Assembly: GCA_017509245.1 (NCBI GenBank)
Contig: JAFWQC010000090.1
Coordinates: 1-56,755, forward strand
DNA: 56,755 bases
Source: Clostridiales bacterium
Lineage (GTDB): Bacteria > Bacillota > Clostridia > Saccharofermentanales > Saccharofermentanaceae
Direction: 5' to 3'
In this document: positions 8,363 through 16,254 of the stretch, piece after piece
Layout: each line of letters begins with the position of its first letter
Numbering within the stretch: the stretch's first letter is position 1
Translations under genes and position numbers: made by a program
The notes under the pieces: generated by a model
What the model was told of the DNA's origin: nothing
Seen by the model: only the letters and a program-made list of their open reading frames with translations
Databases searched by the model: none

Positions 8363-8980
8363 TCAGATTCCCAGTATTTGTTTTAATCCGGTAATGCAGA
8401 ATTCGGCAGCGGTCTGCGTCTGCTTTACGGTCTCTTCTTCAGGATTCCCGGAAAGGAAACTGTCGAAAACTGTATTTATAATGAAAAAACTTATTCTTGT
8501 TATCAGCACCCCGGAAATATTCTCAGGCCTGCTGATAAACATTTTGCAATGATTCAGCAGTTCCAGTGTATCATCGGTTTCCGTTGCGGCGATCTGTTCG
8601 GGAAGCTTCTCATATTTTGTTCCTGCGCTTGATGTCAGCAATAATCTGAATATATCCGCGTGTTCGTAAATGTAGTGGATCATTACGCGGTCAGATACAA
8701 ACGCCTTGTCCAGAACCTTTCCGAATTCCTTAGCCGAGCGGATCTTATCAAAGCGTGAACTTTCTTCGGAATATAGATCGTCCATTCCCTTTATCACCGG
8801 ATCGACAAGCTTCGCAAACAGGTCTTCCTTGCTGTCAAAATGTGAGTAGAACGCCCCGTTTGTTACGCCGGCATCGTTGCAGATCTGACGGATCGACGCA
8901 CCTGAGAATCCATTTTGCATGAAGCTTATGCGTGCACTTTCCAGTATGCGGTCGTGTGTCCTGTCAAAGCTGTATCCCAC
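8363..8980 (-). CDS. TetR/AcrR-family regulator, paralogue of the one at 950
   Basis: A 205-residue TetR protein with the helix-turn-helix ASIRQICNDAGVTNGAFYSHF. GTG at 8980 is preferred over the in-frame GTG at 8998: AGGAG lies at a good distance upstream of 8980, the resulting N-terminus aligns with the paralogue, and the -10 box at 9018-9023 would leave the outer GTG with almost no leader. The promoter carries the same GTAATATTAC palindrome as the paralogue. With that gene it flanks the ECF/ABC importer, so both probably sense something linked to its substrate. Confidence 0.87.
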   Translation of the reverse strand: MGYSFDRTHDRILESARISFMQNGFSGASIRQICNDAGVTNGAFYSHFDSKEDLFAKLVDPVIKGMDDLYSEESSRFDKIRSAKEFGKVLDKAFVSDRVMIHYIYEHADIFRLLLTSSAGTKYEKLPEQIAATETDDTLELLNHCKMFISRPENISGVLITRISFFIINTVFDSFLSGNPEEETVKQTQTAAEFCITGLKQILGI

Positions 8981-9013
8981 GCGGAAAACTCTCCTCACAA
9001 TTAATTATTACCG

Positions 9014-9046
9014 TGTAATATTACAACGTAATATATCAATTGTCAA
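9014..9046 (-). promoter_or_regulatory. Promoter and operator of the second TetR gene
   Basis: On the minus strand TTGACA (9041-9046), a 17-base spacer and TAATAT (9018-9023). The -10 box lies inside the palindrome TGTAATATTACA (9014-9025), so a bound TetR protein would block RNA polymerase directly. Confidence 0.8.
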
Positions 9047-9056
9047 CAGTATTTAT

Positions 9057-9069
9057 GGGGTCTGACCCC
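9057..9069. repeat. GGGGTCTGACCCC hairpin
   Basis: A five-base-arm dyad, GGGGT-CTG-ACCCC, upstream of the TetR promoter and beyond the suf operon end. Short G4TC-type palindromes of this kind are found scattered in many bacterial genomes. Its role here is not clear. Confidence 0.4.
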
Positions 9070-9103
9070 GTTAATTTTATTTGATTTTTTTGCAAAAAAT
9101 ATC

Positions 9104-9151
9104 AAAACCCTCCCCCGAAGCAGGAGGCAGAGCAGTAAGCAGAAACGGGGG
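9104..9151 (-). terminator. Probable terminator of the suf operon
   Basis: On the minus strand CCCCCG (9151-9146) can pair with CGGGGG (9117-9112). The segment after it is T-rich (a TTTT run, then a run of six T). The loop is long, so this is a moderate candidate. Confidence 0.4.
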
Positions 9152-9170
9152 TTCTATATAACCAAAGCCA

Positions 9171-9623
9171 TCATTTCCCCGGTATCGTACCCTCTGTATT
9201 TTCAGTCAGGATCTTCTTTAATGTCCTCCACCCCAGGACCGCGCATTTTACTCTCGCCGGCATGTGTGAGACCGCCGACAGATACATCGCTTCATCGAGT
9301 TCTTCAAGCTGTTTCTCATCAGTTACGGTACCGTCGATCATGCCAAGGAATATCTCTATCCTGGAGAGTGCATCGTCTCTTGTAAGACCTATGACATTGT
9401 CGATCATCATATCCACAGAAGCCTGTGAGATCGCGCATCCGCAGCCGGTATAAGAAGCATCGGTTATGATGCCGTCTTTTACCTTGAGCATGAGGATTAT
9501 GTCATCGCCGCAGCTCGGATTAACGCCGCGCAGGACGATGTCGGGATCCTCCATCTCATACTTGTGCAAAGGGTTGATGTTGTGGTCGTTTACTATTTCT
9601 CTGTACAGATCTTTTAATTCCAT
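9171..9623 (-). CDS. sufU: SufU, Fe-S assembly and sulfur-transfer protein
   Basis: A 150-residue SufU. The zinc-site residues of the family are visible: C38 and D40 in NPSCGDD, C63 in TGCGCAIS and C127 in RVKCAVLGW. In Firmicutes SufU accepts persulfide from SufS by Cys-zinc exchange and hands it to SufBCD. It starts two bases after the sufS stop and is the last gene of the operon. The order sufC-B-D-S-U is typical of Firmicutes. Confidence 0.95.
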   Translation of the reverse strand: MELKDLYREIVNDHNINPLHKYEMEDPDIVLRGVNPSCGDDIILMLKVKDGIITDASYTGCGCAISQASVDMMIDNVIGLTRDDALSRIEIFLGMIDGTVTDEKQLEELDEAMYLSAVSHMPARVKCAVLGWRTLKKILTENTEGTIPGK

Positions 9624-9625
9624 GA

Positions 9626-10843
9626 TCAGTAACCCAGGACCTTTCTCACACGGGATACACAGTTTATGAATCTCTGCGCTTCGTTCAGTGTGTTATAAGC
9701 ATATACGGAAGCTCTGACACATGATCCTATTCCCATGTACTGCATGAGCGGCTGGGCGCAGTGATGGCCTGCTCTCACGCATATATGATCCTCATTTAAT
9801 ATCGATGCAACATCGTGCGGATGGCAATCCTTTATATTGAAGGAGATTATCCCGTGGTGTTCTGAGGGCTCCTTTGAACCGTATATCTCAACTCCGGGGA
9901 TCCGGCGCATTTCCTTCATAAGGAATTCCGTCACGCGGTTTTCCTGGTCTCTTATGTAGTTAAAGCCTGTCTTCGATATATATCTGCATGCGGCTGCAAG
10001 ACCGGCTGCACCGCCCGCATTGACCGTGCCCGCTTCAAATTTATGCGGAATCTCTGCATATGTCGCATCTTCACGCGTAACATATTCGATCATCTCACCG
10101 CCAAGCATATAGGGATCCATTTTCTCAAGCAAATCCTTTCTGCCGTACAGCACGCCAATGCCCATTGGGGCAAGCATCTTATGGCCTGAGAACGCATAGA
10201 AATCACAGTCAAGCATACTCACGTCGACTTCGGTATGGGCAACTGCCTGGGCTCCGTCGATCACCGTAACGGCACCAACGGACTTTGCGGCAGATATTAT
10301 CTTCTTGACAGGGTTTTCCCTGCCCCACACGTTGCTTACATGCGCAACTGAGACGAGACGTGTCTTTTCGGTGATCTTCTTTTCGAGCTCGCCGTCAGAG
10401 ATAAGACCTGTCATGTCCGGTTCGATAAATACAAGGGACGCACCGGTCCGTCTGGACAGCCTCTGCCACGGCAGAAGATTGCTGTGATGTTCTGATACGG
10501 TAACGACGATGTTATCGCCTTCTTTTATCTCCACGGCCGATGCTATGCACTCTGATACAAGGTTCAGAGATTCCGTCGTGTTGCGCACGAAAATGACCTC
10601 CGAAGGATCGCCCGCACCAATAAAAGATGCGACGGTTTTCCGCGCATCTTCGTAGCGGTCCGTCGCATCCATTGCAAGATCATATAGTCCCCTTAAAGGG
10701 TTTGCATTGCTGCTCTTGTAAAAATCCTCAGCAGCTCTGATGACATAATCGGGTTTTTGTGTCGTTGCCGAATTGTCAAAATAGACAGGAGGATCTTCAC
10801 TCCTGAACAGCTCAAAATCTCTTCTTATCGTATGTACAGTCAC
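9626..10843 (-). CDS. sufS: SufS, cysteine desulfurase
   Basis: A 405-residue class II, PLP-dependent cysteine desulfurase that takes sulfur from L-cysteine as an enzyme persulfide. The PLP lysine is K222 in FSGHKM, H120 lies in SEHHSN, and the persulfide cysteine is in RAGHHCAQP near residue 362. A GTG start overlaps the sufD stop (GTGA), showing translational coupling. It supplies sulfur to SufU and so to the SufBCD scaffold. Confidence 0.96.
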   Translation of the reverse strand: MTVHTIRRDFELFRSEDPPVYFDNSATTQKPDYVIRAAEDFYKSSNANPLRGLYDLAMDATDRYEDARKTVASFIGAGDPSEVIFVRNTTESLNLVSECIASAVEIKEGDNIVVTVSEHHSNLLPWQRLSRRTGASLVFIEPDMTGLISDGELEKKITEKTRLVSVAHVSNVWGRENPVKKIISAAKSVGAVTVIDGAQAVAHTEVDVSMLDCDFYAFSGHKMLAPMGIGVLYGRKDLLEKMDPYMLGGEMIEYVTREDATYAEIPHKFEAGTVNAGGAAGLAAACRYISKTGFNYIRDQENRVTEFLMKEMRRIPGVEIYGSKEPSEHHGIISFNIKDCHPHDVASILNEDHICVRAGHHCAQPLMQYMGIGSCVRASVYAYNTLNEAQRFINCVSRVRKVLGY

Positions 10844-11862
10844 GACAACACCCCGTCAACAAGTTTATTGATAACGCGGCGGAGTTCCTTATTCGCCAGC
10901 TGTTCAGTCAGTGTGTTGAACTTGGATCTTATAATCAGTCTTATAGCTGAATCTTCGTCAAATCCCCTGGTCATAAGGTAATAGATTATCTCGTCGGAGA
11001 TCTTGCCGACACTTGCGCCGTGGTTTCCTTCAACATCTTCCTCGCCGCACAGGATTATCGGTACAGACTGGTTATCGACATCAGGTGACAGAAGGATAAC
11101 TTCTTCGTTCTCCGCACCTTTTGCTCCCTTGCATCCGCTCTTGAAATCAAGCACTCCGCGGAAGATCTTTGATGCGGAATCGAGCAGCACGCCGTCGCAT
11201 CTCATATCACTCTTTGTGTTGGGCGCGATATGGTCGGCGATCATGTTGATATCAAGCCTCTGCGAGCCGTTTAACAGATAGTCGCCATGAGCAAGATATT
11301 CCGCATTTTTACCATCGAGGGATACATTCGATGCGATATAGGACATCTTTGAACCCATATCAAGTCTTACCACTTCAAGATACGAATCAGCGAGAAGTTT
11401 TGCTCTGAGGTCATCGATATAGAGCGTGTCCTTTTCAAGAAGCTGGATCCTTATAAGCTTTAATCTCGCATTTTCTTCGAGAATGTAAGACGTGCTGTTG
11501 ATCGCCGCATCAGTTGCCGATCCCCTTACTACTTCAACAAGGGTTGCTTCGACACCGCGCGCCACTCTTATCACGCGCTGTACGACGCCGGAACCCGTGA
11601 AAGATAATGTTACTTCAGCATCTCCCTTAACGGTCATGAGCCTGCTGTCAGGTGATAAAAGTTTGTTAATGTCCTCACCTGAAGCACTTACGGGAAGCAA
11701 TTCCTCATAATCGTTATTTGCTATTATCCCGTTCCCGAAAATATATTGCTCGACATTTTCCTTCCTGATCTTGGAGGTGTTAATCCTGACCGTATCACCG
11801 TTCATGCCGAGCTTTGCAAAAGTCAGAACGGGTGATGTGTTTATCATATATTTTTCTGTCAT
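10840..11862 (-). CDS. sufD: SufD, scaffold complex subunit
   Basis: A 340-residue SufD-family protein: a right-handed parallel beta-helix with the family C-terminal region (NHGASVGKISDEIIYYLMTRGFDEDSA). It partners SufB and SufC in building Fe-S clusters. The conserved histidine of that segment is present. It is somewhat shorter than many SufD proteins, mainly at the N-terminus. It lies 13 bases downstream of sufB. Confidence 0.93.
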   Translation of the reverse strand: MTEKYMINTSPVLTFAKLGMNGDTVRINTSKIRKENVEQYIFGNGIIANNDYEELLPVSASGEDINKLLSPDSRLMTVKGDAEVTLSFTGSGVVQRVIRVARGVEATLVEVVRGSATDAAINSTSYILEENARLKLIRIQLLEKDTLYIDDLRAKLLADSYLEVVRLDMGSKMSYIASNVSLDGKNAEYLAHGDYLLNGSQRLDINMIADHIAPNTKSDMRCDGVLLDSASKIFRGVLDFKSGCKGAKGAENEEVILLSPDVDNQSVPIILCGEEDVEGNHGASVGKISDEIIYYLMTRGFDEDSAIRLIIRSKFNTLTEQLANKELRRVINKLVDGVLS

Positions 11863-11875
11863 GTCATCACTCCCC

Positions 11876-13285
11876 TTACGCCTTGTGTCCGCTCATCTCG
11901 ATCTTGATGAGATTGTTCATCTCGACAGCATATTCAAGCGGCAGTTCCTTTGATACGGAATCAGCAAAGCCGCTGACGATAAGAGCCTTCGCATCTTCTT
12001 CCGACATGCCTCTGCTCATCAGATAGAAGACAGCCTCGTCGCTGATACGGCCAATCTTTGCTTCATGTCCGACATCCGCATCGTATGCCTTGATATCCAT
12101 TGCAGGAACCGTGTCGGCTCTTGAGATCGAATCGAGCATCAGGGAGTCGCAGGATACGGAACACTTTGAATTGGTCGCCGCCTTCTCGATAACGACAGAG
12201 CTTCTGAACATTCCGATACCGCCGCTCTTGGAGATCGATTTAGCCGTAATAACAGATGATGTGTTGCGTCCGACATGGACAACCTTACAGCCTGTATCAA
12301 GATTCTGACCTTCGCCGGAGAACGTGATTCCCGTATAGGTCATCTTGGAATTATCTCCCTTAAGGATCGTCATCGGATACAGATAGGAAACACGGGAACC
12401 GAATGAACCTGATACCCATTCCATCTTTCCGCCCTCTTCGATCAGGGCCCTCTTGGTATTGAGATTGAACATGTTCTTTGACCAGTTCTCGATCGTTGAA
12501 TAGCGGAGTCTCGCATTCTTCTTTACATAAAGTTCAACGCAGCCTGCGTGAAGATTTGCAACGTTGTATTTAGGTGCGGAACAGCCTTCGATAAAGTGAA
12601 CATCAGCACCTTCGTCAACGATGATTATCGTGTGCTCAAACTGTCCTGCACCTGCAGCATTTAGTCTGAAGTACGACTGAAGCGGAACATCGACCTTTAC
12701 TCCCTTCGGAACGTATACGAATGATCCGCCTGACCATACCGCACCGTGCAAAGCCGCGTACTTGTGATCTGTCGGTGGTATGAGCTTCATGAAATACTCT
12801 TTTACCATATCCTCATAACCGGTCTTGATGGCTGTCTCGATGTCCGTATAAACGACACCCTTCTTTGCCACTTCCTCCTTGAGATTATGGTAGACGATCT
12901 CTGAATCGTACTGTGCTCCGACGCCTGCAAGTGAAAGTCTTTCTGCCTGGGGGATACCTAATTTCTCAAACGTTTCCTTGATGTCTTCAGGAACGTCCTC
13001 CCAGTTGTTCTTCATGTCGGTCTTGTGCCTTACATAGGATGCGATCCTGTTCATGTCGAGTTCTTCTATCGAAGGACCCCAACAGGGCATGTCCATATTA
13101 TTGTAGATATCCAGGCACTTTAACCTTAATTCTCTCACCCATTCAGGATCTCCTTTTTCTTCCGAGATCCTCTTAATGATCTCTTTGGTAAAACCGTCTT
13201 CCTCTCTGATGTAATCATCGGAAGATTCGTCGAACCTGAAATCATATCTTTTGAAATCTACATCTTTAATATTTACGTTAGCCAT
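11876..13285 (-). CDS. sufB: SufB, scaffold complex subunit
   Basis: A 469-residue SufB of normal family length. The N-terminal part includes WGPSIEELDM and GVYTDIETA-like elements; the beta-helix core carries VHFIEGCSAPKYN, and the C-terminus has the SufB/SufD signature VGHEAKIGRISDEAVFYLMSRG. It forms the assembly scaffold with SufC and SufD. Its ATG overlaps the end of sufC by eight bases. Confidence 0.96.
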   Translation of the reverse strand: MANVNIKDVDFKRYDFRFDESSDDYIREEDGFTKEIIKRISEEKGDPEWVRELRLKCLDIYNNMDMPCWGPSIEELDMNRIASYVRHKTDMKNNWEDVPEDIKETFEKLGIPQAERLSLAGVGAQYDSEIVYHNLKEEVAKKGVVYTDIETAIKTGYEDMVKEYFMKLIPPTDHKYAALHGAVWSGGSFVYVPKGVKVDVPLQSYFRLNAAGAGQFEHTIIIVDEGADVHFIEGCSAPKYNVANLHAGCVELYVKKNARLRYSTIENWSKNMFNLNTKRALIEEGGKMEWVSGSFGSRVSYLYPMTILKGDNSKMTYTGITFSGEGQNLDTGCKVVHVGRNTSSVITAKSISKSGGIGMFRSSVVIEKAATNSKCSVSCDSLMLDSISRADTVPAMDIKAYDADVGHEAKIGRISDEAVFYLMSRGMSEEDAKALIVSGFADSVSKELPLEYAVEMNNLIKIEMSGHKA

Positions 13286-14033
13286 CTATATACTTCTCGA
13301 ATCCGTTTCTGTTAATCTCATCGATCAGTTCGGCACCGCCGGACTTCGCGATCTTTCCCTTAACCAATACATGTGTCTTATCTACATCCAATGCTTCAAG
13401 AATTGCAGCATTGTGAGTGATGATGATAAGTGTTCCGCCGTATTTCTTCTTGTATGCACTGATGCCCTGCGACACGGTCCTTACCGCATCGACATCAAGA
13501 CCGGAGTCTGTCTCGTCGAGTATCGCAAGCTTCGGCTTTAATACAAGAAGCTGCAGGATCTCCGCCTTCTTCTTTTCGCCGCCCGAGAATCCGACATTGA
13601 CGTCTCTGTCCACATATGAAGGATCCATGTTGATCATCTCCATAGCTTCTTCAAGTATCTTGTTAAATTCCGAGAACTTGATCTTCTTTCCTGTAAGCTG
13701 CTGCAATGAACTTCTCAGAAAGCTCCTCATCGTAATGCCGGGAACTTCGATCGGGTTCTGGAAAGAAAGATAGATGCCCTTCATTGCGCGCTTGTCAGGC
13801 GACATGTCTGTGATATCTTCGCCCTCGAAAATGATGCTTCCGGATTCGATCTCATATGCCGGACCGCCCATAATCGAGAAACCCAATGTTGATTTGCCAG
13901 CGCCGTTAGGACCCATGATTATGTGTGTCTCTCCGCGTCCAACGGTAAGGTCAACGTTTCTTAATATCGGTGTCTTCTCTTCACCGACTGTTGTGCTGAG
14001 ATTTTTGATCTCCAAAATCGTATTATTTGACAT
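13278..14033 (-). CDS. sufC: SufC, ATPase of the SufBCD complex
   Basis: A 251-residue ABC-type ATPase without membrane domain: Walker A GPNGAGKST (41-49), signature FSGGEKKKAE and Walker B AILDETDSGLD, all SufC-typical. It drives conformational change in SufBD during cluster assembly. It is the first gene of the operon; AGGA lies before ATG 14033, and both a DtxR-type operator and the CCTATTGA-type dyad lie upstream, so the operon is probably controlled by metal and by a second Fe-S or sulfur signal. Confidence 0.96.
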   Translation of the reverse strand: MSNNTILEIKNLSTTVGEEKTPILRNVDLTVGRGETHIIMGPNGAGKSTLGFSIMGGPAYEIESGSIIFEGEDITDMSPDKRAMKGIYLSFQNPIEVPGITMRSFLRSSLQQLTGKKIKFSEFNKILEEAMEMINMDPSYVDRDVNVGFSGGEKKKAEILQLLVLKPKLAILDETDSGLDVDAVRTVSQGISAYKKKYGGTLIIITHNAAILEALDVDKTHVLVKGKIAKSGGAELIDEINRNGFEKYIDG

Positions 14034-14048
14034 AGCTTATTCCTTTCA

Positions 14049-14064
14049 GTTAGCAATCGCTAAC
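14049..14064. promoter_or_regulatory. DtxR-type operator of the suf operon
   Basis: GTTAGCAATCGCTAAC, just downstream of the suf -10 box and 16 bases before the sufC start codon. A repressor bound here would block transcription start or early elongation. Confidence 0.75.
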
Positions 14065-14073
14065 TGAATAAGC

Positions 14074-14104
14074 ATACACACTATTTCCCACCCCTTCAAT
14101 AGGT
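14074..14104 (-). promoter_or_regulatory. suf operon promoter with overlapping dyad
   Basis: On the minus strand TTGAAG, a 17-base spacer and TATGCT (14074-14079). The -35 box lies inside ACCTATTGAAGGGGTGGGA (14086-14104), one of four copies of a WCCTAYYGA-type dyad in the window that overlap -35 boxes. Confidence 0.65.
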
Positions 14105-14152
14105 AAATATGCTAAACTGTAATATATTGAAAATTGTGGTATTTTGTATATT

Positions 14153-14186
14153 TCCTATTGATTTGGTAGGATTATCGTTGTATCAT
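14153..14186 (+). promoter_or_regulatory. Plus-strand promoter with CCTATTGA-type dyad
   Basis: TTGATT (14158-14163), a 17-base spacer and TATCAT (14181-14186). The -35 box lies in TCCTATTGATTTGGTAGGA (14153-14171). There is no gene downstream on this strand, only the candidate structured RNA that ends at the terminator near 14360. Confidence 0.6.
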
Positions 14187-14191
14187 CTTAT

Positions 14192-14365
14192 TGTGCCATA
14201 AAAACCCATAGTTTGGCGCATTCACCTTTTGTAGCATCATGTGTTGTCATATTTCTCCTCTTTATCTGTACACATGAAAAAGTTATGCGCCTGATCCCGA
14301 CTTAGGGTTGCGGTAAATAATTTCACATTATAAAGCCCGGAAACGTTTTGTTCCCGGGCTTTTTC
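14192..14365 (+). ncRNA. Candidate small structured RNA between xylA and sufC
   Basis: A promoter ends at 14186 and a plus-strand terminator with T5 lies at 14332-14364, framing about 170 bases with no ORF on this strand. The RNA would begin with TGCCATAAAAACC. GGCGCAT (14215-14221) pairs with ATGCGCC (14285-14291), and CATGTGT (14238-14244) pairs with ACACATG (14270-14276). The 5' element and an ATGTGTTGT element recur in the minus-strand candidate at 15889-16076, which has the same promoter dyad. The two look like divergent members of one RNA family. The function is unknown; the position suggests a link to Fe-S or sulfur status. Confidence 0.5.
14332..14364 (+). terminator. Terminator of the plus-strand RNA
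   Basis: AAGCCCGGAAAC pairs with GTTCCCGGGCTT with one mismatch, followed by a T run. Read on the minus strand it could also help to end xylA transcription. Confidence 0.65.
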
Positions 14366-14410
14366 ATTGTAATACTCTGCTTGTTCTTTTCTTCTTGCGA
14401 AAAGCAGAGC

Positions 14411-14438
14411 GTCCCGGAGTGATCTGACTCCCCGGGAC
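14411..14438 (-). terminator. Hairpin downstream of xylA
   Basis: GTCCCGGAGT (14411-14420) and ACTCCCCGGGAC (14427-14438) form a strong stem with a two-base bulge, 36 bases past the xylA stop. The following minus-strand segment has only a short T run, so termination strength is uncertain. Confidence 0.45.
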
Positions 14439-14473
14439 ACTCCCCAAAGGTAAAAAATATTGATAATGAAGGA

Positions 14474-15799
14474 TCAGTTGTTCGAGAGAATGATGTTGTT
14501 TAATACACCCTCAAGATATTCCTGCTTGCCTGATGCGGGCGCCTTAGGAGCCTTGAGTTCTGCTGCCTTGGAAGCAAGCTCTTCAAGAGTTGCGCTTCCG
14601 TCTCTGACCTTTTTGCCAAGCTCTGATTCGAATGAGGAGTAGCGCTCTTTGATGTTGTCTTCAATTCTGCCGTCCTCGATCATCTCGGCCGCCTTGAGAA
14701 GTCCGTAAGCAAATGAATCCATACCGAGAATAAACGCATGGAACATATCCTCATATGTATTGCTTGGTCTTCTGTTCTTGGAGTCGAAGTTGATGCCGAC
14801 AGGAAGTCCGCCGTTCTTTACGATCTCATACATTGCAAGTGTTGTATCGTAAACATTGCTCGGGAAGCAGTCTGTATCCCATCCGAGCATGATGTCACCC
14901 TGGTTTGCATCGATGGAACCGAGCATTCCGTTAATGCGGCTGATACGGAGTTCATGCTGGAATGTGTGACCTGCAAGAGTTGCATGGTTTGCTTCGATGT
15001 TCATCATGAAGTCCTTGTCGAGACCGTATTCACGTAAGAATCCGATTGCTGTTGCCGCATCATAATCATACTGGTGCTTCATCGGTTCCTTGGGCTTCGG
15101 TTCGATAAGGAATGTTCCCTTGAATCCGATGCTCCTGCCGTAATCTCTTGCGATCTTCATGAGATTTGCGATATTCTCCTGCTCGAACTTTACCTGAGTA
15201 TTAAGCAGTGTCTCATAACCTTCTCTTCCGCCCCAGAATACATATCCGCGGCCGCCGAGCTTAACAGTCATATCAATGGCTTTCTTTACCTGGGCTGCTG
15301 CGAAACAATATACCTCCAGCTCGTTGGTGCTTCCCGCACCGTTCATAAATCTGGGATTGGAGAACATGTTGGCCGTTCCCCAAAGACACTTGATATCAGT
15401 TCCCTTTGTCTTCTCGAGAATGTAGTCTGTGATCTCATCAAGTCTTCTGTTTGTCTCATTGATATCGTCAGCCTCAGGTACGAGGTCTACATCGTGGAAA
15501 CAATAATACTTAATGCCGAGCTTCTTCATGAACTCGATGCCGGCGTCGACCTTTGCCTTTGCATGCTCCATCGTGCCTTCAGTCTCAGAGCCGAATCTCT
15601 TGTCGATCGTTCCTCGTCCGAACATATCGACACCGTTGGCGCAAAGGTTATGCCACCATGCCATCGCAAAGGGAAGCTGGTCGCTCATCTTCTTTCCCAT
15701 TACGACCCTGTCGGGATCATAGTATTTAAAAGCAAAGGGGTTCTTGCTCGAAGGTCCCTCATACTTGATCTCGGGAATGCCTTTAAAGATCTCTTCCAT
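14474..15799 (-). CDS. xylA: Xylose isomerase
   Basis: A 441-residue class II xylose isomerase (D-xylose to D-xylulose, two divalent metals). H102 and D105 in CFHDVDLVPE, the YVFWGGREGYE segment and IEPKPKEPMKHQYD with its metal-ligand Glu are all present. AGGAGG lies seven bases before ATG 15799. No xylulokinase or xylose transporter gene accompanies it. Unusually, a DtxR-type operator lies between its promoter and ribosome site, so its expression may follow metal supply rather than, or in addition to, xylose. Confidence 0.97.
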   Translation of the reverse strand: MEEIFKGIPEIKYEGPSSKNPFAFKYYDPDRVVMGKKMSDQLPFAMAWWHNLCANGVDMFGRGTIDKRFGSETEGTMEHAKAKVDAGIEFMKKLGIKYYCFHDVDLVPEADDINETNRRLDEITDYILEKTKGTDIKCLWGTANMFSNPRFMNGAGSTNELEVYCFAAAQVKKAIDMTVKLGGRGYVFWGGREGYETLLNTQVKFEQENIANLMKIARDYGRSIGFKGTFLIEPKPKEPMKHQYDYDAATAIGFLREYGLDKDFMMNIEANHATLAGHTFQHELRISRINGMLGSIDANQGDIMLGWDTDCFPSNVYDTTLAMYEIVKNGGLPVGINFDSKNRRPSNTYEDMFHAFILGMDSFAYGLLKAAEMIEDGRIEDNIKERYSSFESELGKKVRDGSATLEELASKAAELKAPKAPASGKQEYLEGVLNNIILSNN

Positions 15800-15828
15800 A
15801 TAATATCCTCCTGAATCAGTACAGTTTA

Positions 15829-15886
15829 GTTAGCGGCGGCTAACCGCCACACCTCTTTATTCTATTGGATATATGGTAATAGTCAA
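15829..15886 (-). promoter_or_regulatory. xylA promoter with DtxR-type operator
   Basis: On the minus strand TTGACT (15881-15886), a 16-base spacer and TAGAAT (15859-15864). The operator GTTAGCGGCGGCTAAC (15829-15844) lies just after the expected transcription start. Its arms match the feoA and sufC sites exactly; only the four central bases differ. Confidence 0.7.
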
Positions 15887-15888
15887 TA

Positions 15889-15922
15889 TGAAAAATAACC
15901 CGGAGTGTCAGCTCCGGGTTAT
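15889..15922 (-). terminator. Terminator of the minus-strand RNA
   Basis: ATAACCCGGAG (15895-15905) and CTCCGGGTTAT (15912-15922) form a perfect 11-base stem. On the minus strand it is followed by TTTTT. It lies directly upstream of the xylA -35 box. Confidence 0.85.
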
Positions 15923-16076
15923 CCTTTATGATGTTAAGAATTGAAAGAACATCATTCAAATCGAGGCAGATAGAAGTGCTGTCTACTCAACACGTACTAT
16001 AGATTTCCGAACTGTTTTCAACAACACATCGGCTCTATATAGGATGCCTCTATTTGGTTTTTTATGGCATGAATTC
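15889..16076 (-). ncRNA. Candidate small structured RNA upstream of xylA
   Basis: Framed by a promoter (-10 TATAAT at 16077-16082) and a strong terminator (15895-15922 with T5). The RNA would carry TGCCATAAAAAACC (16069-16056) near its 5' end. GAGGCA and TGCCTC (complements at 16045-16050 and 15963-15968) close a multi-branch fold containing CCGA/UCGG and GUGUUG/CAGCAC hairpins. The core resembles, from memory only, a segment that is often mis-annotated as a short ORF in clostridial genomes, which would imply wide conservation. A 31-codon ORF crossing it starts at the -10 box and is not credible. It could be a stand-alone RNA or an attenuated xylA leader. Confidence 0.55.
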
Positions 16077-16109
16077 ATTATATATGATATTCCTACCAAT
16101 TCAATAGGA
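16077..16109 (-). promoter_or_regulatory. Promoter of the minus-strand RNA with CCTATTGA-type dyad
   Basis: On the minus strand TTGAAT (16099-16104), a 16-base spacer and TATAAT (16077-16082). The -35 box lies inside TCCTATTGAATTGGTAGGA (complement at 16091-16109), only one base different from the copy at 14153-14171. Confidence 0.65.
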
Positions 16110-16254
16110 AATTAAAATTTTCAACAAATTTGTTTGTTATTGTTCGTTTTCGACATATGTCGATAACAAATAATAGCATGTATTCCATGAACGCACAAGC
16201 TTCATCTCATCGATCGTCCGTTTGAATATTGTCCCAAAAACGGGACTGCTTTAT

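Noticed and set aside
14237..14440. A 67-codon minus-strand ORF between xylA and sufC
   Set aside because: It is crossed by the terminator hairpin and the stem-loops of the plus-strand RNA, has no ribosome site and its product has no coding character.
16019..16030. A minimal ORF Met-Cys-Cys-stop in the same RNA, as a possible second Cys attenuator
   Set aside because: No ribosome site is seen; three codons are easily found by chance. Noted only because of the leader at 45174.
15983..16078. A 31-codon ORF (MNSCHKKPNRG...) in the minus-strand RNA upstream of xylA
   Set aside because: Its ATG overlaps the -10 box, there is no ribosome site, and the bases fit a branched RNA fold better.
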